Assembly (NCBI GenBank): GCA_000309945.1
Contig: CM001633.1
Span: 4,661,330 to 4,725,329, forward strand
DNA length: 64,000 bases
Source: Leptolyngbyaceae cyanobacterium JSC-12
GTDB lineage: Bacteria; Cyanobacteriota; Cyanobacteriia; Leptolyngbyales; Leptolyngbyaceae
Direction: 5' to 3'
Of this stretch, positions 1 to 9,575 are shown one piece after another; positions within the stretch are counted from its first letter, which is position 1; every line of letters starts with the position of its first letter. The position numbers and the translations under genes were made by a program. A model generated the notes under the pieces. The model made no database searches, was not told the DNA's origin, and saw only the letters and a list, made by a program, of their open reading frames with translations.

Positions 1-56
1 TTCGCTCCTTTTTAGCGGCTCCTCGTTTCATCCTCAATCCAACTGCGTAATCCCTG
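1..56 (+). mobile_element. 3' end of an IS701-like insertion sequence (second copy)
   Basis: The first 56 bases are the exact reverse complement of 26483-26538, the end of the complete insertion sequence at 26483-27533. They encode the last 15 residues of its transposase (ending in ILNPTA, stop codon at 48-50) and the terminal inverted repeat at 40-56. The rest of this copy lies outside the window. Identity over all visible bases suggests recent transposition. The element ends about 70-95 bp before the start of the helicase gene, so it probably replaced or lies within that gene's upstream region. Confidence 0.9.
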
Positions 57-124
57 AGCGTAACGGTTTGAGATATGCGTTTAAGATTAAAAAGCGAGAG
101 CTTTGGCAACATCGTGCCTCGTAG

Positions 125-2821
125 ATGTGCTTAGGACGAAGAGAATTGGGTGTGATTTCCCCTACGGAATCTGGGCTTGACCTGAATCAACTATTCCCGT
201 TTCAGCTAGACGAGTTTCAAAAACGGGCGATCGCGGCGCTAGAAGCTGGTCGGTCTGTTGTGGTTTGTGCACCAACGGGTTCTGGGAAAACACTAATTGG
301 GGAATATGCTATCTATCGAGCGCTGGCACGCGATCGCCGAGTTTTCTACACTACCCCACTCAAAGCACTCTCCAATCAGAAACTACGGGACTTTCGCGAG
401 ATTTTTGGAACCGATCAGGTTGGGCTATTAACAGGCGATGTCTCAATTAATCGGGATGCACCCATCCTGGTGATGACCACCGAGATCTTTCGAAACATGC
501 TCTATGGCACGCCCATTGGAGAGGTTGGCACTTCCCTAGTCGGCGTGGAAGCGGTCGTGTTGGACGAATGCCACTACATGAATGATCGCCAGCGGGGTAC
601 CGTCTGGGAAGAATCTATTATTTATTGCCCAGCAGATATTCAGCTAGTTGCGCTCTCCGCCACTGTTGATAACAGTGACCAACTTACAGATTGGATTCAG
701 CAAGTGCATGGACCAACTGAGCTAATTTACTCCGACTTTCGCCCAGTTCCACTGCAGTTTCACTACTGCACTCCGAAAGGGCTATTTCCCTTACTGGATG
801 ACACCCAAAAACGCATACATCCTCGCTTGAAGCCCAAAGGTGGGCAAGCTGGCAGAGTTGGAAAAAAATCTCCCCGACAAGAAAGCCCCAGTCTGGCATA
901 TGTGCTCAGTCAGCTTCAACAACGGGATATGTTACCTGCTATCTACTTCATTTTCAGTCGGCGGGGGTGCGACCAGGCAGTGACTAATCTAGGAGACATA
1001 TCCTTTGTTGACCGAAATGAAGCTATCCAGTTGAAAGAACAGATTGATGCCTTTTTGGAGCGTAACCCCGAAGCTGGACGAGCTGGACAGGTTGAGCCGC
1101 TCTATCGCGGCATTGCTGCTCACCATGCCGGATTATTGCCCGCATGGAAAGGATTGGTGGAAGAACTATTTCAACAAGGGTTAATTAAGGTCGTATTCGC
1201 AACAGAAACTTTGGCAGCCGGGATTAATATGCCTGCTCGCACCACCGTTATCTCCAGCCTGTCTAAGCGGACTGATTTAGGTCATCGGTTGCTAAACGCA
1301 TCAGAATTTTTGCAAATGGCAGGACGTGCCGGACGACGGGGGATGGACGTGTTGGGACATGTGGTGACTGTTCAGACGCCATTTGAAGGGGCGCGAGAGG
1401 CAGCCTATTTAGCAACAGCTGGCGCTGATCCGTTAGTGAGCCAGTTTACTCCTAGCTATGGGATGGTCTTAAACTTGCTGCAAACTCATACGTTAGATGA
1501 AGCGAAGGAATTGATTGAACGCAGCTTTGGACAATATCTGGCAACCCTGTATCTGCGTCCCCAACAGGAAGCAATCGCCCATCTAGAAGCCGAACTGGCA
1601 CAACTGCAAGCCCAGGTTGAATCTGTCGATTGGGAACTATTGGCACAGTACGAAAAATTGCAGGAGCGGTTGAAAGAAGAGCGGCGCTTGTTGAAGATTT
1701 TACAGAGTCAGGCAGATGATGTGCGGATGCATGATATGGCGATCGCACTATCGTTTGCCGTTGCCGGAACGATTTTGAGCTTGAAGGGGCAATATGTCCC
1801 GGTACCTGAACCGATTTCTGCTGTACTAGTGACTAAAACCGCTGGAGCAGGGCAATTCCCCTATTTAGTTTGCCTGGGTCAAGATAACCGCTGGTACGTC
1901 ACCACAGTGAGCGATGTCGTTGATCTGCGAGCCGAAATTCCCCGCATTGTTGCTGTTGATCATTTGACTCTTCCTCCTGAAATGCCTCTGAAACCTGGGC
2001 AAAGTCGCAAAGGGAGTGCAGAAACTGAGGCGATCGCAGAACGACTTCCTGATCCAGTTCCATCTGCAAACTCGGCACCGGAAGTGCACACCCAACAACA
2101 ACGGTTGCAAGAAGTAGAAAGACAGATTCAGAATCACCCCGTTCATCGCTGGAGTAATCGTGGCACAATTCTCAAACGACAAAAGCGAATCCAATCCATT
2201 CATACAGAATTACAAGATCGGCGAGAAAAGCTTGATCGCCAATCTCATCGCTACTGGGAAGCTTTTCTGGATCTAATCGATATCCTGCGGAACTTTGGCT
2301 GTTTAGAGGAATTGGTTCCCACAGCATTAGGAGAAGTCACAGCCGCTATTCGCGGAGATAACGAGCTTTGGTTAGGTCTAGCTCTAACGTCTGGGGAATT
2401 TGATGATTTGGAACCACATCACTTTGCGGCTGCCTGCGCGGCACTTGTGACAGAAGTTTCTCGCCCGGATAGCTGGACTCGGTATGACCTGCCATCACCC
2501 GTTGAAGAAGCTTTAGGAGGGCTGCGGGGTATTCGCCACAGTCTCTTCAAGCTGCAACGGCGATACCAGGTTGTGTTACCCATCTGGCTAGAGTACGACT
2601 TTGTTGGGTTAGTCGAGCAATGGGCGTTGGGCAGTGATTGGTTAGCCTTGTGCGAAAACACTAGTCTGGATGAAGGCGATATTGTGCGTGTTTTGCGGAG
2701 AACGCTTGATTTTCTCTCCCAAATTCCCCATGTTCCCCATTTATCTGATAGCTTGAAGCAAAAATCTATTCAGGCAATTCAGTTGATCGACCGCTTCCCC
2801 GTCAGTGGGGTGGTTGAGTAG
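125..2821 (+). CDS. DEAD/DEAH-box RNA helicase, Ski2/Mtr4-like
   Basis: Superfamily 2 helicase of the Ski2-like type that is widespread in cyanobacteria, probably acting in RNA processing or decay. Visible motifs are the Walker A APTGSGKT (residues 49-56), the Walker B variant DECH (147-150), SAT (178-180) and the motif VI region QMAGRAGRRG (near 397-406). A long C-terminal part follows, with a coiled-coil-like stretch rich in Gln, Glu and Leu around 480-560 and a DSHCT-like helical end. The ATG at 125 gives 898 residues; GTG at 152 is an equally plausible start because the first nine residues look unlike a folded N terminus. Function in vivo is inferred from family only. Confidence 0.9.
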   Translation: MCLGRRELGVISPTESGLDLNQLFPFQLDEFQKRAIAALEAGRSVVVCAPTGSGKTLIGEYAIYRALARDRRVFYTTPLKALSNQKLRDFREIFGTDQVGLLTGDVSINRDAPILVMTTEIFRNMLYGTPIGEVGTSLVGVEAVVLDECHYMNDRQRGTVWEESIIYCPADIQLVALSATVDNSDQLTDWIQQVHGPTELIYSDFRPVPLQFHYCTPKGLFPLLDDTQKRIHPRLKPKGGQAGRVGKKSPRQESPSLAYVLSQLQQRDMLPAIYFIFSRRGCDQAVTNLGDISFVDRNEAIQLKEQIDAFLERNPEAGRAGQVEPLYRGIAAHHAGLLPAWKGLVEELFQQGLIKVVFATETLAAGINMPARTTVISSLSKRTDLGHRLLNASEFLQMAGRAGRRGMDVLGHVVTVQTPFEGAREAAYLATAGADPLVSQFTPSYGMVLNLLQTHTLDEAKELIERSFGQYLATLYLRPQQEAIAHLEAELAQLQAQVESVDWELLAQYEKLQERLKEERRLLKILQSQADDVRMHDMAIALSFAVAGTILSLKGQYVPVPEPISAVLVTKTAGAGQFPYLVCLGQDNRWYVTTVSDVVDLRAEIPRIVAVDHLTLPPEMPLKPGQSRKGSAETEAIAERLPDPVPSANSAPEVHTQQQRLQEVERQIQNHPVHRWSNRGTILKRQKRIQSIHTELQDRREKLDRQSHRYWEAFLDLIDILRNFGCLEELVPTALGEVTAAIRGDNELWLGLALTSGEFDDLEPHHFAAACAALVTEVSRPDSWTRYDLPSPVEEALGGLRGIRHSLFKLQRRYQVVLPIWLEYDFVGLVEQWALGSDWLALCENTSLDEGDIVRVLRRTLDFLSQIPHVPHLSDSLKQKSIQAIQLIDRFPVSGVVE

Positions 2822-3005
2822 GATCGAAGAATGGCTGGCGAGTTAGCTGCTTGAACGCTACTTTATTTCTGACAAGACAGGCAGTTCTATCACCGTTCAA
2901 ATTCTTTAGATGGAAAAAGTCGCTAGAATACCCAAATCTTTTGGGCAATATAGCCATAGGTACATGATGAGACTTAGGCGATCGCCCAGAAAGGAGACTC
3001 CAGAG

Positions 3006-3239
3006 ATGTCTTTAGAGAGTGCAAACCGTTTCCTTGAAGCCGCAGCCCACGATGAGGAGTTGCGCGAAAAATTTGAGCGTGTTCAATCTCCTGAAGAGTT
3101 CTTAAAAGTAATTGAACAACTCGGCTACAGTTTTACCACCGCAGAACTGATGACCCTGGCGAAAGAGCAAAGTCAGGGAGTAACTGTCCGTCGCCATACA
3201 GGTGTATGGAAATGGCTGCGGCATATCAACTGGATCTAG
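3006..3239 (+). CDS. Nif11-type leader-like small protein
   Basis: A 77-residue protein with the features of the Nif11 domain: a helical N-terminal part beginning MSLESANRFLE, followed by a segment with EQLGYSFTTAEL. The frame is open further upstream, but the ATG at 3006 is preferred because an AGGAGA ribosome-binding site lies at 2994-2999 and the family starts at this motif. Nif11 domains occur both as leaders of ribosomally made peptides and as free-standing proteins in nitrogen-fixing and other cyanobacteria. No double-glycine cleavage site or modification enzyme is seen nearby, so a free-standing role is more likely than a peptide precursor. Confidence 0.8.
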   Translation: MSLESANRFLEAAAHDEELREKFERVQSPEEFLKVIEQLGYSFTTAELMTLAKEQSQGVTVRRHTGVWKWLRHINWI

Positions 3240-3308
3240 GGTTCTCAGTTGCAGATGAGCATTGGCTCACGCTAGAGTCAAGGTCAATTGTCCACTGTTG
3301 ACTGCATA

Positions 3309-5264
3309 ATGCGAGTTTGTGTACTGATTTCCTTGATTTTGAGTTTTGTTCTTAGTCTCCTGCCAATGCTTCCTGCCCAAGCTGCAACCTTTGCTCCAAA
3401 CGAGAATTTGGTGGTTCAGGGGATTCCCGACATTCCACTGTCTCTGGTGGACAATGTGAAACGCTACACCGAGTTTCGGGGAGCAGTCATGGCGAGCTGG
3501 CACCCCACGCAGCGGGAAATGTTGATTTCTACACGACTCTGCAATATTCCTCAAGTGCATGTGGTGCGATCGCCATTGGGTGCCAGGAAACAGCTTACCT
3601 TCTTTACAGAGCCACCATCGGGAGCCAGTTACCAGCCTACTCAGGGCAATTACTTTGTCTTCAGTAAAGATGTAGGTGGTAACGAGTTTAGCCAGAACTA
3701 TCGCTATGATCTGGCAACAGGAGACATCACCCTGCTGACAGATGGCAAGTCTAAAAATAGTCGGGGAGTGTGGTCTACCAGGGGCGATCGCATGGTCTAC
3801 ACCTCTACCCGTCGGACAGGGAAGGACACTGACTTTTACATCATTGATCCCCAAAATCCCAAGTCTGATCGTCTGTTTGCAACCGTGGAAGGTGGTGGTT
3901 GGGGTCCGCTTGACTGGTCACCGGATGATCGCAAAATTTTGGCCTTGCAATACATTTCAGTGAATGAAAGCTATCTCTGGCTGTTTGATGTGCAAACAGG
4001 AGAACGCACACTGCTCACACCCAAAACCAAGAAAGAGCCTGTGGCATATGAGTCAGCTATTTTCAGCAAGGATGGTAAAGGCTTGTATGTAGTCAGCGAT
4101 CGCGATTCTGAATTTCAACGCCTTGCCTATGTAGATCTGGGCAGCAAACGCTTTACCTATCTCAGCGACAAAATTAAGTGGGATGTAGAAGATTTTGATT
4201 TGTCCAAAGACGGCAAACTGCTAGCGTTTGTCACCAATGAAGACGGTATTGGAGTTCTGCACATTCTCAGTACCCAAACTCGCCAGGAAAAACCTGTCCC
4301 TAAATTACCCAATGGCTTGATTGTAGGCTTGAAATGGCATCCAAACAACCGGGATTTAGGCTTTACCCTCACCTCCGCTCGTTCCAATGCGGATGTTTAC
4401 TCTCTTGATGTAACAACCAACCAACTCCAACGCTGGACCGAAAGCGAAACAGGCGGCATTAACATCAGCAATTTCTCGGAAGCAGAGTTAATTCGTTGGA
4501 AAAGCTTTGACGGCAAACCAATCTCTGGCTTTTTGTACCGACCACCCAAAAAGTTCACAGGTAAACGTCCAGTCATCATCGATATTCATGGTGGACCTGA
4601 AAGCCAAAGTCGCCCAGTATTTTTGGGACGACAGAATTTCTACCTGAATGAATTAGGTGTAGCCTTATTGTTTCCCAATGTGCGTGGGTCATCTGGCTAT
4701 GGCAAAACCTTTCTTAAACTGGACAACGGCTACCTGCGAGAAGACTCAGTTAAAGATATTGGAGCCTTATTGGATTGGATTGCAACTCAACCAGATCTTG
4801 ATGCCAACCGGATTTTAGTGACGGGGGGGAGTTATGGCGGCTATATGTCATTGGCAGTGGCAACCAAATACAGCGATCGCATTCGAGGTGCGATCAACAT
4901 CGTCGGCATTTCCAACTTTGTGTCGTTCCTGGAACGCACTGAAGGCTACCGCCAAGATCTCAGACGAGTGGAATATGGCGATGAGCGCGACCCCAAAATG
5001 CGGGAATTTTTAACTCAAATTTCGCCGCTGACAAATGCAGACAAAATTACTAAACCGCTATTTGTGATCCACGGTAAGAACGATCCACGAGTCCCCTTAT
5101 ACGAAGCTGAACAAATTGTTGCAACGGTTCAGAAAAATGGGATTCCTGTCTGGTATTTAATGGCAACAGATGAAGGGCATGGGTTTGCAAAAAAGCCAAA
5201 CGTGGATTTTCAGTTTTACGCCACAGTCTTGTTTATTCAGGAGTTTCTGCTAAAAGGTGCTTAG
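3309..5264 (+). CDS. S9-family serine peptidase (prolyl oligopeptidase type), exported
   Basis: Signal-peptide-like N terminus (hydrophobic stretch up to AQAA) followed by a WD/TolB-like beta-propeller region and a C-terminal alpha/beta-hydrolase domain. The catalytic triad is visible: Ser in GGSYGGYM near residue 508, Asp in KNDPRVP near 591 and His in DEGHGF near 622. S9 enzymes cleave short peptides, often after proline or acidic residues. The frame also allows a TTG start at 3288, but ATG 3309 places the signal peptide correctly. It probably acts in the periplasm; its substrate is unknown. Confidence 0.9.
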   Translation: MRVCVLISLILSFVLSLLPMLPAQAATFAPNENLVVQGIPDIPLSLVDNVKRYTEFRGAVMASWHPTQREMLISTRLCNIPQVHVVRSPLGARKQLTFFTEPPSGASYQPTQGNYFVFSKDVGGNEFSQNYRYDLATGDITLLTDGKSKNSRGVWSTRGDRMVYTSTRRTGKDTDFYIIDPQNPKSDRLFATVEGGGWGPLDWSPDDRKILALQYISVNESYLWLFDVQTGERTLLTPKTKKEPVAYESAIFSKDGKGLYVVSDRDSEFQRLAYVDLGSKRFTYLSDKIKWDVEDFDLSKDGKLLAFVTNEDGIGVLHILSTQTRQEKPVPKLPNGLIVGLKWHPNNRDLGFTLTSARSNADVYSLDVTTNQLQRWTESETGGINISNFSEAELIRWKSFDGKPISGFLYRPPKKFTGKRPVIIDIHGGPESQSRPVFLGRQNFYLNELGVALLFPNVRGSSGYGKTFLKLDNGYLREDSVKDIGALLDWIATQPDLDANRILVTGGSYGGYMSLAVATKYSDRIRGAINIVGISNFVSFLERTEGYRQDLRRVEYGDERDPKMREFLTQISPLTNADKITKPLFVIHGKNDPRVPLYEAEQIVATVQKNGIPVWYLMATDEGHGFAKKPNVDFQFYATVLFIQEFLLKGA

Positions 5265-5406
5265 ATGATTGCGATTGCCGGTTAAGAAGCTAGAGTAGGA
5301 GCAATCGACAAATCAATTGTCATTTGCTGCTGGTTAGAATCAGCAACAATGCTTGCAATCGCCATCTGGTAACGCTAACCATCCGACACAACCTATTTTC
5401 GAACGT

Positions 5407-6018
5407 ATGAGAAGCAGACAAACAGAACGAACTATCGCAGGTGAGCTGAAACTTCAGCTCCTCATTTTAGGGAGTTGTGTGGCGATCGCTTGGGGGCTGG
5501 AACTGTTTGATCTGCTCGTCCTCAAGGGTGGCTATAACTTTGGTGGAGGCTTAGATCAGTATGGCATTATTCCTCGAAATCCCATTGGTCTAAGGGGTAT
5601 CCTGTTTGCTCCTTTCCTGCATGGTGGATTAGGGCACCTGATTGGCAATACCATTCCTTTCCTGATTCTGGGCTGGTTGGTGATGCTACGAGAAACAACT
5701 GATTTTTTTGTAGTCAGTATCATCTCTGCTCTGGTGAGTGGTTTGGGTACCTGGTTATTTGGTGCGCCAGGTATCCATTTGGGAGCCAGTGGTGTCATTT
5801 TTGGCTACCTGGGATATCTGTTGGCACGGGGCTATTTTGAGCGGAGTGGGTTTGCGATCGCGATGTCACTATTTGTTGGCGCGCTCTATGGCAGCTTAAT
5901 TTGGGGCGTATTACCCTTTCAACAGGGGATTTCCTGGGAAGGACACCTGTTTGGCTTTATAGGTGGCATTCTCTCTGCCAAAATGCTCGCGGATGATCGC
6001 CGTTCTGTGGGAGGTTGA
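5407..6018 (+). CDS. Rhomboid-family intramembrane serine protease
   Basis: About 203 residues with six hydrophobic segments. The rhomboid signature is present: [10 protein letters not shown] in transmembrane helix 2, the nucleophile Ser in GASGVIFG near residue 126, and the catalytic His in [11 protein letters not shown] near residue 178. Rhomboids cleave substrate transmembrane helices within the membrane. The frame extends upstream to a TTG at 5353, but ATG 5407 gives a normal cytoplasmic N terminus. It ends 3 bp before the next gene, suggesting co-transcription. Confidence 0.9.
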   Translation: MRSRQTERTIAGELKLQLLILGSCVAIAWGLELFDLLVLKGGYNFGGGLDQYGIIPRNPIGLRGILFAPFLHGGLGHLIGNTIPFLILGWLVMLRETTDFFVVSIISALVSGLGTWLFGAPGIHLGASGVIFGYLGYLLARGYFERSGFAIAMSLFVGALYGSLIWGVLPFQQGISWEGHLFGFIGGILSAKMLADDRRSVGG

Positions 6019-6021
6019 CCG

Positions 6022-6849
6022 TTGGCAAATGCAGTGATTTTAGGCTGCGGCTATGTAGGTAAGGCGGTTGCCCAACGTTGGCGATCCAATTTAACGGTTA
6101 CAGCCACCACAACGACCGCCACCCGAGTATCCGAACTGGAATCGCTAGCAGATCGGGTAGTGCTTGTGCGTGGAGATGACGAAGCGGGCCTGCGATCGCT
6201 GCTACACGGTCAACATCTTGTTTTGGTAGCAGTTGGAGCACCCAACGCCGACGCTTACGCAGTCACCTATCTCCAAACTGCGAAAACACTGGTAAATGTG
6301 TTGCAGGATGAGTCTACAGTGCAGCAGGTGATTTATACCGGAAGTTATGCCGTATACGGCGATCGCGCAGGCGAGTGGGTAGATGAAGCTACGCCTGTCA
6401 AACCTGCCAACCGCAACGGCGAAATTCTGGTCGAGACTGAACAGCTTCTGCTGAGTGCGGCAAATACCAGCCGGGCTGTGTGCATTTTCCGGTTGGGCGG
6501 CATTTATGGACCCGGTCGCGAACTGGTAAAAATCTTTCGTCCCGTGGCAGGCACCACTCGTCCTGGAGCCGGAACCGATGCCGCAAATTGGGTGCATTTA
6601 GATGACATTGTAGGCGCGATCGATTTTGCCCGTCAGCACTCTCTCAACGGAATTTACAATCTCGTCGGATCGGTTCCCATCACCACAGGCGACTTGCTAG
6701 AACGAGTATGTACATCTCACAATCTGCCACCCGTTACCTGGGATGCGTCCCAACCGAGCCTACGTCCTTACAATGCTCGTGTCTCCAACCAAAAACTGCG
6801 GGATGCAGGATACTTATTTATCTACCCAGAAATACAGCCCACGATGTAA
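6022..6849 (+). CDS. NAD-dependent epimerase/dehydratase-like protein (SDR family)
   Basis: An extended short-chain dehydrogenase-like protein. It starts with a Rossmann nucleotide-binding motif GCGYVGKAV, has the TGSYAVYGD segment where extended SDRs carry the catalytic Ser, and the later IFRLGGIYGPGR segment typical of sugar epimerases and dehydratases. The usual YxxxK pair is not obvious, so enzymatic activity is uncertain. An in-frame stop lies at 6016-6018, so translation starts at TTG 6022 or GTG 6034. The 3-bp gap after the rhomboid gene implies an operon. Substrate unknown. Confidence 0.8.
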   Translation: MANAVILGCGYVGKAVAQRWRSNLTVTATTTTATRVSELESLADRVVLVRGDDEAGLRSLLHGQHLVLVAVGAPNADAYAVTYLQTAKTLVNVLQDESTVQQVIYTGSYAVYGDRAGEWVDEATPVKPANRNGEILVETEQLLLSAANTSRAVCIFRLGGIYGPGRELVKIFRPVAGTTRPGAGTDAANWVHLDDIVGAIDFARQHSLNGIYNLVGSVPITTGDLLERVCTSHNLPPVTWDASQPSLRPYNARVSNQKLRDAGYLFIYPEIQPTM

Positions 6850-6946
6850 ATCGTTACAGGATTAACCTGCGCTCAGGCGGAGATCGCGTTGTCCCTGCAA
6901 ACCATTCATAGGATAATCTGGAAACTCTGCTAGTCCAAGATTAGAC

Positions 6947-7942
6947 ATGTCTCCTGCGTCCGAATCCCTCTCTCCTTCCGCGTTGACTATTCCAGCGAAT
7001 GCAACGCTGAAACAGCGAATTGCCCAGACTTATCACCAACCGCTACCAGACTTACTGTTTGAAGCTCAACAGGTGCATCGAGCACATCACAATCCTCATG
7101 CTGTTCAGCTTTGTACATTGTGCAACATCAAAACCGGCGCATGTCCAGAAGATTGCGGCTATTGCTCACAAAGTGTCCACAACAAAACCGATCTTCAGCC
7201 AGAGCCTTTGTTAAATCTGGATGCAGTATTGGCAGAAGCACAAGCAGCTAAAGCCAATGGAGCAACCCGGTTCTGTATGGGCGCAGCCTGGCGCGATGTG
7301 AAGGATGGCAACCAGTTTGAGCAAGTACTCGAGATGGTACGGCAGGTGGCAAACTTGGGAATGGAGGTGTGCTGCACGCTGGGAATGCTGAAGCCCCACC
7401 AGGCACGGCGCTTGAAGGAAGCAGGACTAACTGCCTACAACCACAATCTGGATACGTCTCCCAGTTATTACGAGCAAATAGTTTCAACTCGCACCTATCG
7501 CGATCGCCTGGAAACCATCCGCGCTGTGAGCGACGCTGGAATCTCCGTGTGTTGCGGTGGGATTCTTGGAATGGGCGAGTCAATCCAGGATCGGCTGGAT
7601 TTGTTAGAAGCTCTGCATGGTTTGAACCCACCACCCGAATCGATTCCCATCAATTGCCTGGTTCCTGTTAAAGGCACTCCCCTGCAAGATGCGCCACCAG
7701 TTGAACCAATTGACTTGGTGCGGATGATTGCCACAACTCGCATTCTGTTTCCCAGTGCTATAGTGCGGCTCTCTGCAGGACGCTTGACCATGAGCGACGA
7801 ACTGCAAGCCTTGTGCCTAATGGCAGGGGCAAACTCGATCTTCACAGGTCCCAAACTCCTGACCACCCCCAACCCCGAAAGCTCCCACGATAAAAAACTT
7901 TTGCAAAAATTGGGCATGATTCCGAAGCCACTCCAGAGTTAG
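6947..7942 (+). CDS. bioB: Biotin synthase
   Basis: Radical S-adenosylmethionine enzyme that inserts sulfur into dethiobiotin in the last step of biotin synthesis. The cluster-binding motif is CPEDCGYC, with Cys66, Cys70 and Cys73. Further family motifs include FCMGAAWR, YNHNLDTS and LSAGR near the C terminus. The length of 331 residues is normal. No other bio genes are visible in the window, in line with scattered biotin genes in cyanobacteria. Confidence 0.97.
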   Translation: MSPASESLSPSALTIPANATLKQRIAQTYHQPLPDLLFEAQQVHRAHHNPHAVQLCTLCNIKTGACPEDCGYCSQSVHNKTDLQPEPLLNLDAVLAEAQAAKANGATRFCMGAAWRDVKDGNQFEQVLEMVRQVANLGMEVCCTLGMLKPHQARRLKEAGLTAYNHNLDTSPSYYEQIVSTRTYRDRLETIRAVSDAGISVCCGGILGMGESIQDRLDLLEALHGLNPPPESIPINCLVPVKGTPLQDAPPVEPIDLVRMIATTRILFPSAIVRLSAGRLTMSDELQALCLMAGANSIFTGPKLLTTPNPESSHDKKLLQKLGMIPKPLQS

Positions 7943-7965
7943 AATTTGGGTGCTTAACCGGAACG

Positions 7966-8742
7966 ATGATGCGAGGCATGGTGCAACAGCAACTATCAAC
8001 TAACCTGCAACCCTTTAGTGTTATGGGGTTGCCCATTCACTTAACCGATGACTACTTGGGCTGGTTAGTGCATCGTGCCCAACAGCGGCAGGGATGCCAT
8101 GTGATAACACTAAACGCCGAGATGACGATGCAGGCAGAACGGAGCGATTGCCTTGCCACTATCATCCAAAACGCTGAGTTAATCATTCCCGATGGCTCTG
8201 GGATTGTCTTGTACCTTCGGCTTTATGGCAAACGCATCCAGCGCCATCCTGGAATTGAACTGGCAGAAGGGTTACTCCACGCCTTTAACCAAAAAACCTT
8301 GGGAAGTGTGTTTTTCTATGGCGGACAGCCAGGCGTTGCCGAGCAAGCTGCCCGGGTCTGGCAAGAGAAGCTGCCCAATTTGCTCATTGCTGGAACACAG
8401 CATGGGTTTCTCAAACTGGAAGAGCAGCCCGCCTTCGAAGATCATTTGAAAATGCTCCAGCCAACTCTCATCCTCGTGGGGTTAGGGGTGCCGCGTCAGG
8501 AATTCTGGATTATGGAGCATCGCCATCTTTGCCCTAATGCTATCTGGATTGGGGTTGGGGGCAGTTTTGATATTTGGGCAGGCACCAAAATTCGTGCTCC
8601 AGAATTTTTCCGTAACCATCATCTAGAGTGGCTTTACCGGCTGTATCAGGAACCATGGCGTTGGCGGCGGATGATGGCATTACCGCAGTTTGTTTGGCGA
8701 TCGCTGCTCTACCGACTAGGACTGAAAGCCGGAGTCGTATAG
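7966..8742 (+). CDS. WecG/TagA/CpsF-family glycosyltransferase
   Basis: A GT26-family enzyme of 258 residues (or 257 from ATG 7969). Family motifs include VITLNAEM, IIPDGSGIV, the FYGGQPG segment and LVGLGVPRQEFW near residues 170-181. Members transfer N-acetylmannosamine or related sugars to lipid-linked acceptors in exopolysaccharide or wall polymer synthesis. It starts 23 bp after bioB and may share its transcript, though the functions are unrelated. The specific sugar cannot be read from sequence. Confidence 0.9.
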   Translation: MMRGMVQQQLSTNLQPFSVMGLPIHLTDDYLGWLVHRAQQRQGCHVITLNAEMTMQAERSDCLATIIQNAELIIPDGSGIVLYLRLYGKRIQRHPGIELAEGLLHAFNQKTLGSVFFYGGQPGVAEQAARVWQEKLPNLLIAGTQHGFLKLEEQPAFEDHLKMLQPTLILVGLGVPRQEFWIMEHRHLCPNAIWIGVGGSFDIWAGTKIRAPEFFRNHHLEWLYRLYQEPWRWRRMMALPQFVWRSLLYRLGLKAGVV

Positions 8743-8801
8743 GGTGCTTCATCCACTTGCTTTTGTGCTGTAATTGGACGGCAGACTTTTTCTTGATCGG
8801 T

Positions 8802-9563
8802 ATGCCTCAAAGTTCGGTAAAGCCTTCAGTCAATGCGCCTGATCCAGAAACACCTCCAGCACTCGGAGCCAATGGCGCGATCGTGGCACTGCGAGGTGTA
8901 ACCAAAACCTACAATGGTGGCTCCAAAGCACTAGTAGATCTAAACCTGGAAATTCGACGGGGAGATTTCCTGTTTATTACAGGACCATCAGGATCAGGTA
9001 AATCAACCTTATTGAAGCTGTTATATGGGGAAGAACAGGCAACCACAGGTAGTGTGCTAGTAGATGGGTTCGAGGTGTCTGGCTTACGGGGCGATCGCCT
9101 GTCAGAATTGCGCCGCCGCATTGGCATCGTGTTTCAAGATTACAAATTGATTCCTCGACGCACCGTCGCCGAAAATATAGCTTTTGTCCTGTGGGCACAG
9201 GGTTTTGACCGAAAAGAAATTGAACGCCGCTTACCCCCCGCGCTCAAGATGGTAGGACTGCCCCACAAAGCCAACAGCTTTCCAGAAGAATTATCAGGCG
9301 GAGAACAGCAGCGCGTTAGCATCGCCCGTGCCATTGTTAACACACCACCAATTTTGCTGGCAGATGAGCCAACAGGTAACCTGGACGCAGACAACTCCTG
9401 GCAGGTGATCAAAATTCTCAAGAAATTGAACGCGATCGGAATTACGGTGATTGTCACAACTCACGATGAAGCACTAATTCGTCAATCCAATCACCCAGTC
9501 GTACAACTTTGCAATGGGCATTTATATGTGCCAAAACGTTACAATCAGCCCAAACCCACTTAA
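8802..9563 (+). CDS. ftsE: FtsE-like ABC transporter ATP-binding protein
   Basis: ABC ATPase of 253 residues with Walker [10 protein letters not shown] (61-69), signature LSGGEQQR (164-171) and Walker B ILLADEP (184-190). The pattern and length match FtsE, the cytoplasmic ATPase that with FtsX regulates septal peptidoglycan hydrolysis. A proline-rich extension of about 25 residues precedes the ABC domain, as in other cyanobacterial versions. The frame is open upstream over the end of the previous gene, but ATG 8802 fits the family. No ftsX is adjacent, so pairing with FtsX is inferred. Confidence 0.85.
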   Translation: MPQSSVKPSVNAPDPETPPALGANGAIVALRGVTKTYNGGSKALVDLNLEIRRGDFLFITGPSGSGKSTLLKLLYGEEQATTGSVLVDGFEVSGLRGDRLSELRRRIGIVFQDYKLIPRRTVAENIAFVLWAQGFDRKEIERRLPPALKMVGLPHKANSFPEELSGGEQQRVSIARAIVNTPPILLADEPTGNLDADNSWQVIKILKKLNAIGITVIVTTHDEALIRQSNHPVVQLCNGHLYVPKRYNQPKPT

Positions 9564-9575
9564 TAATTAAACTTG

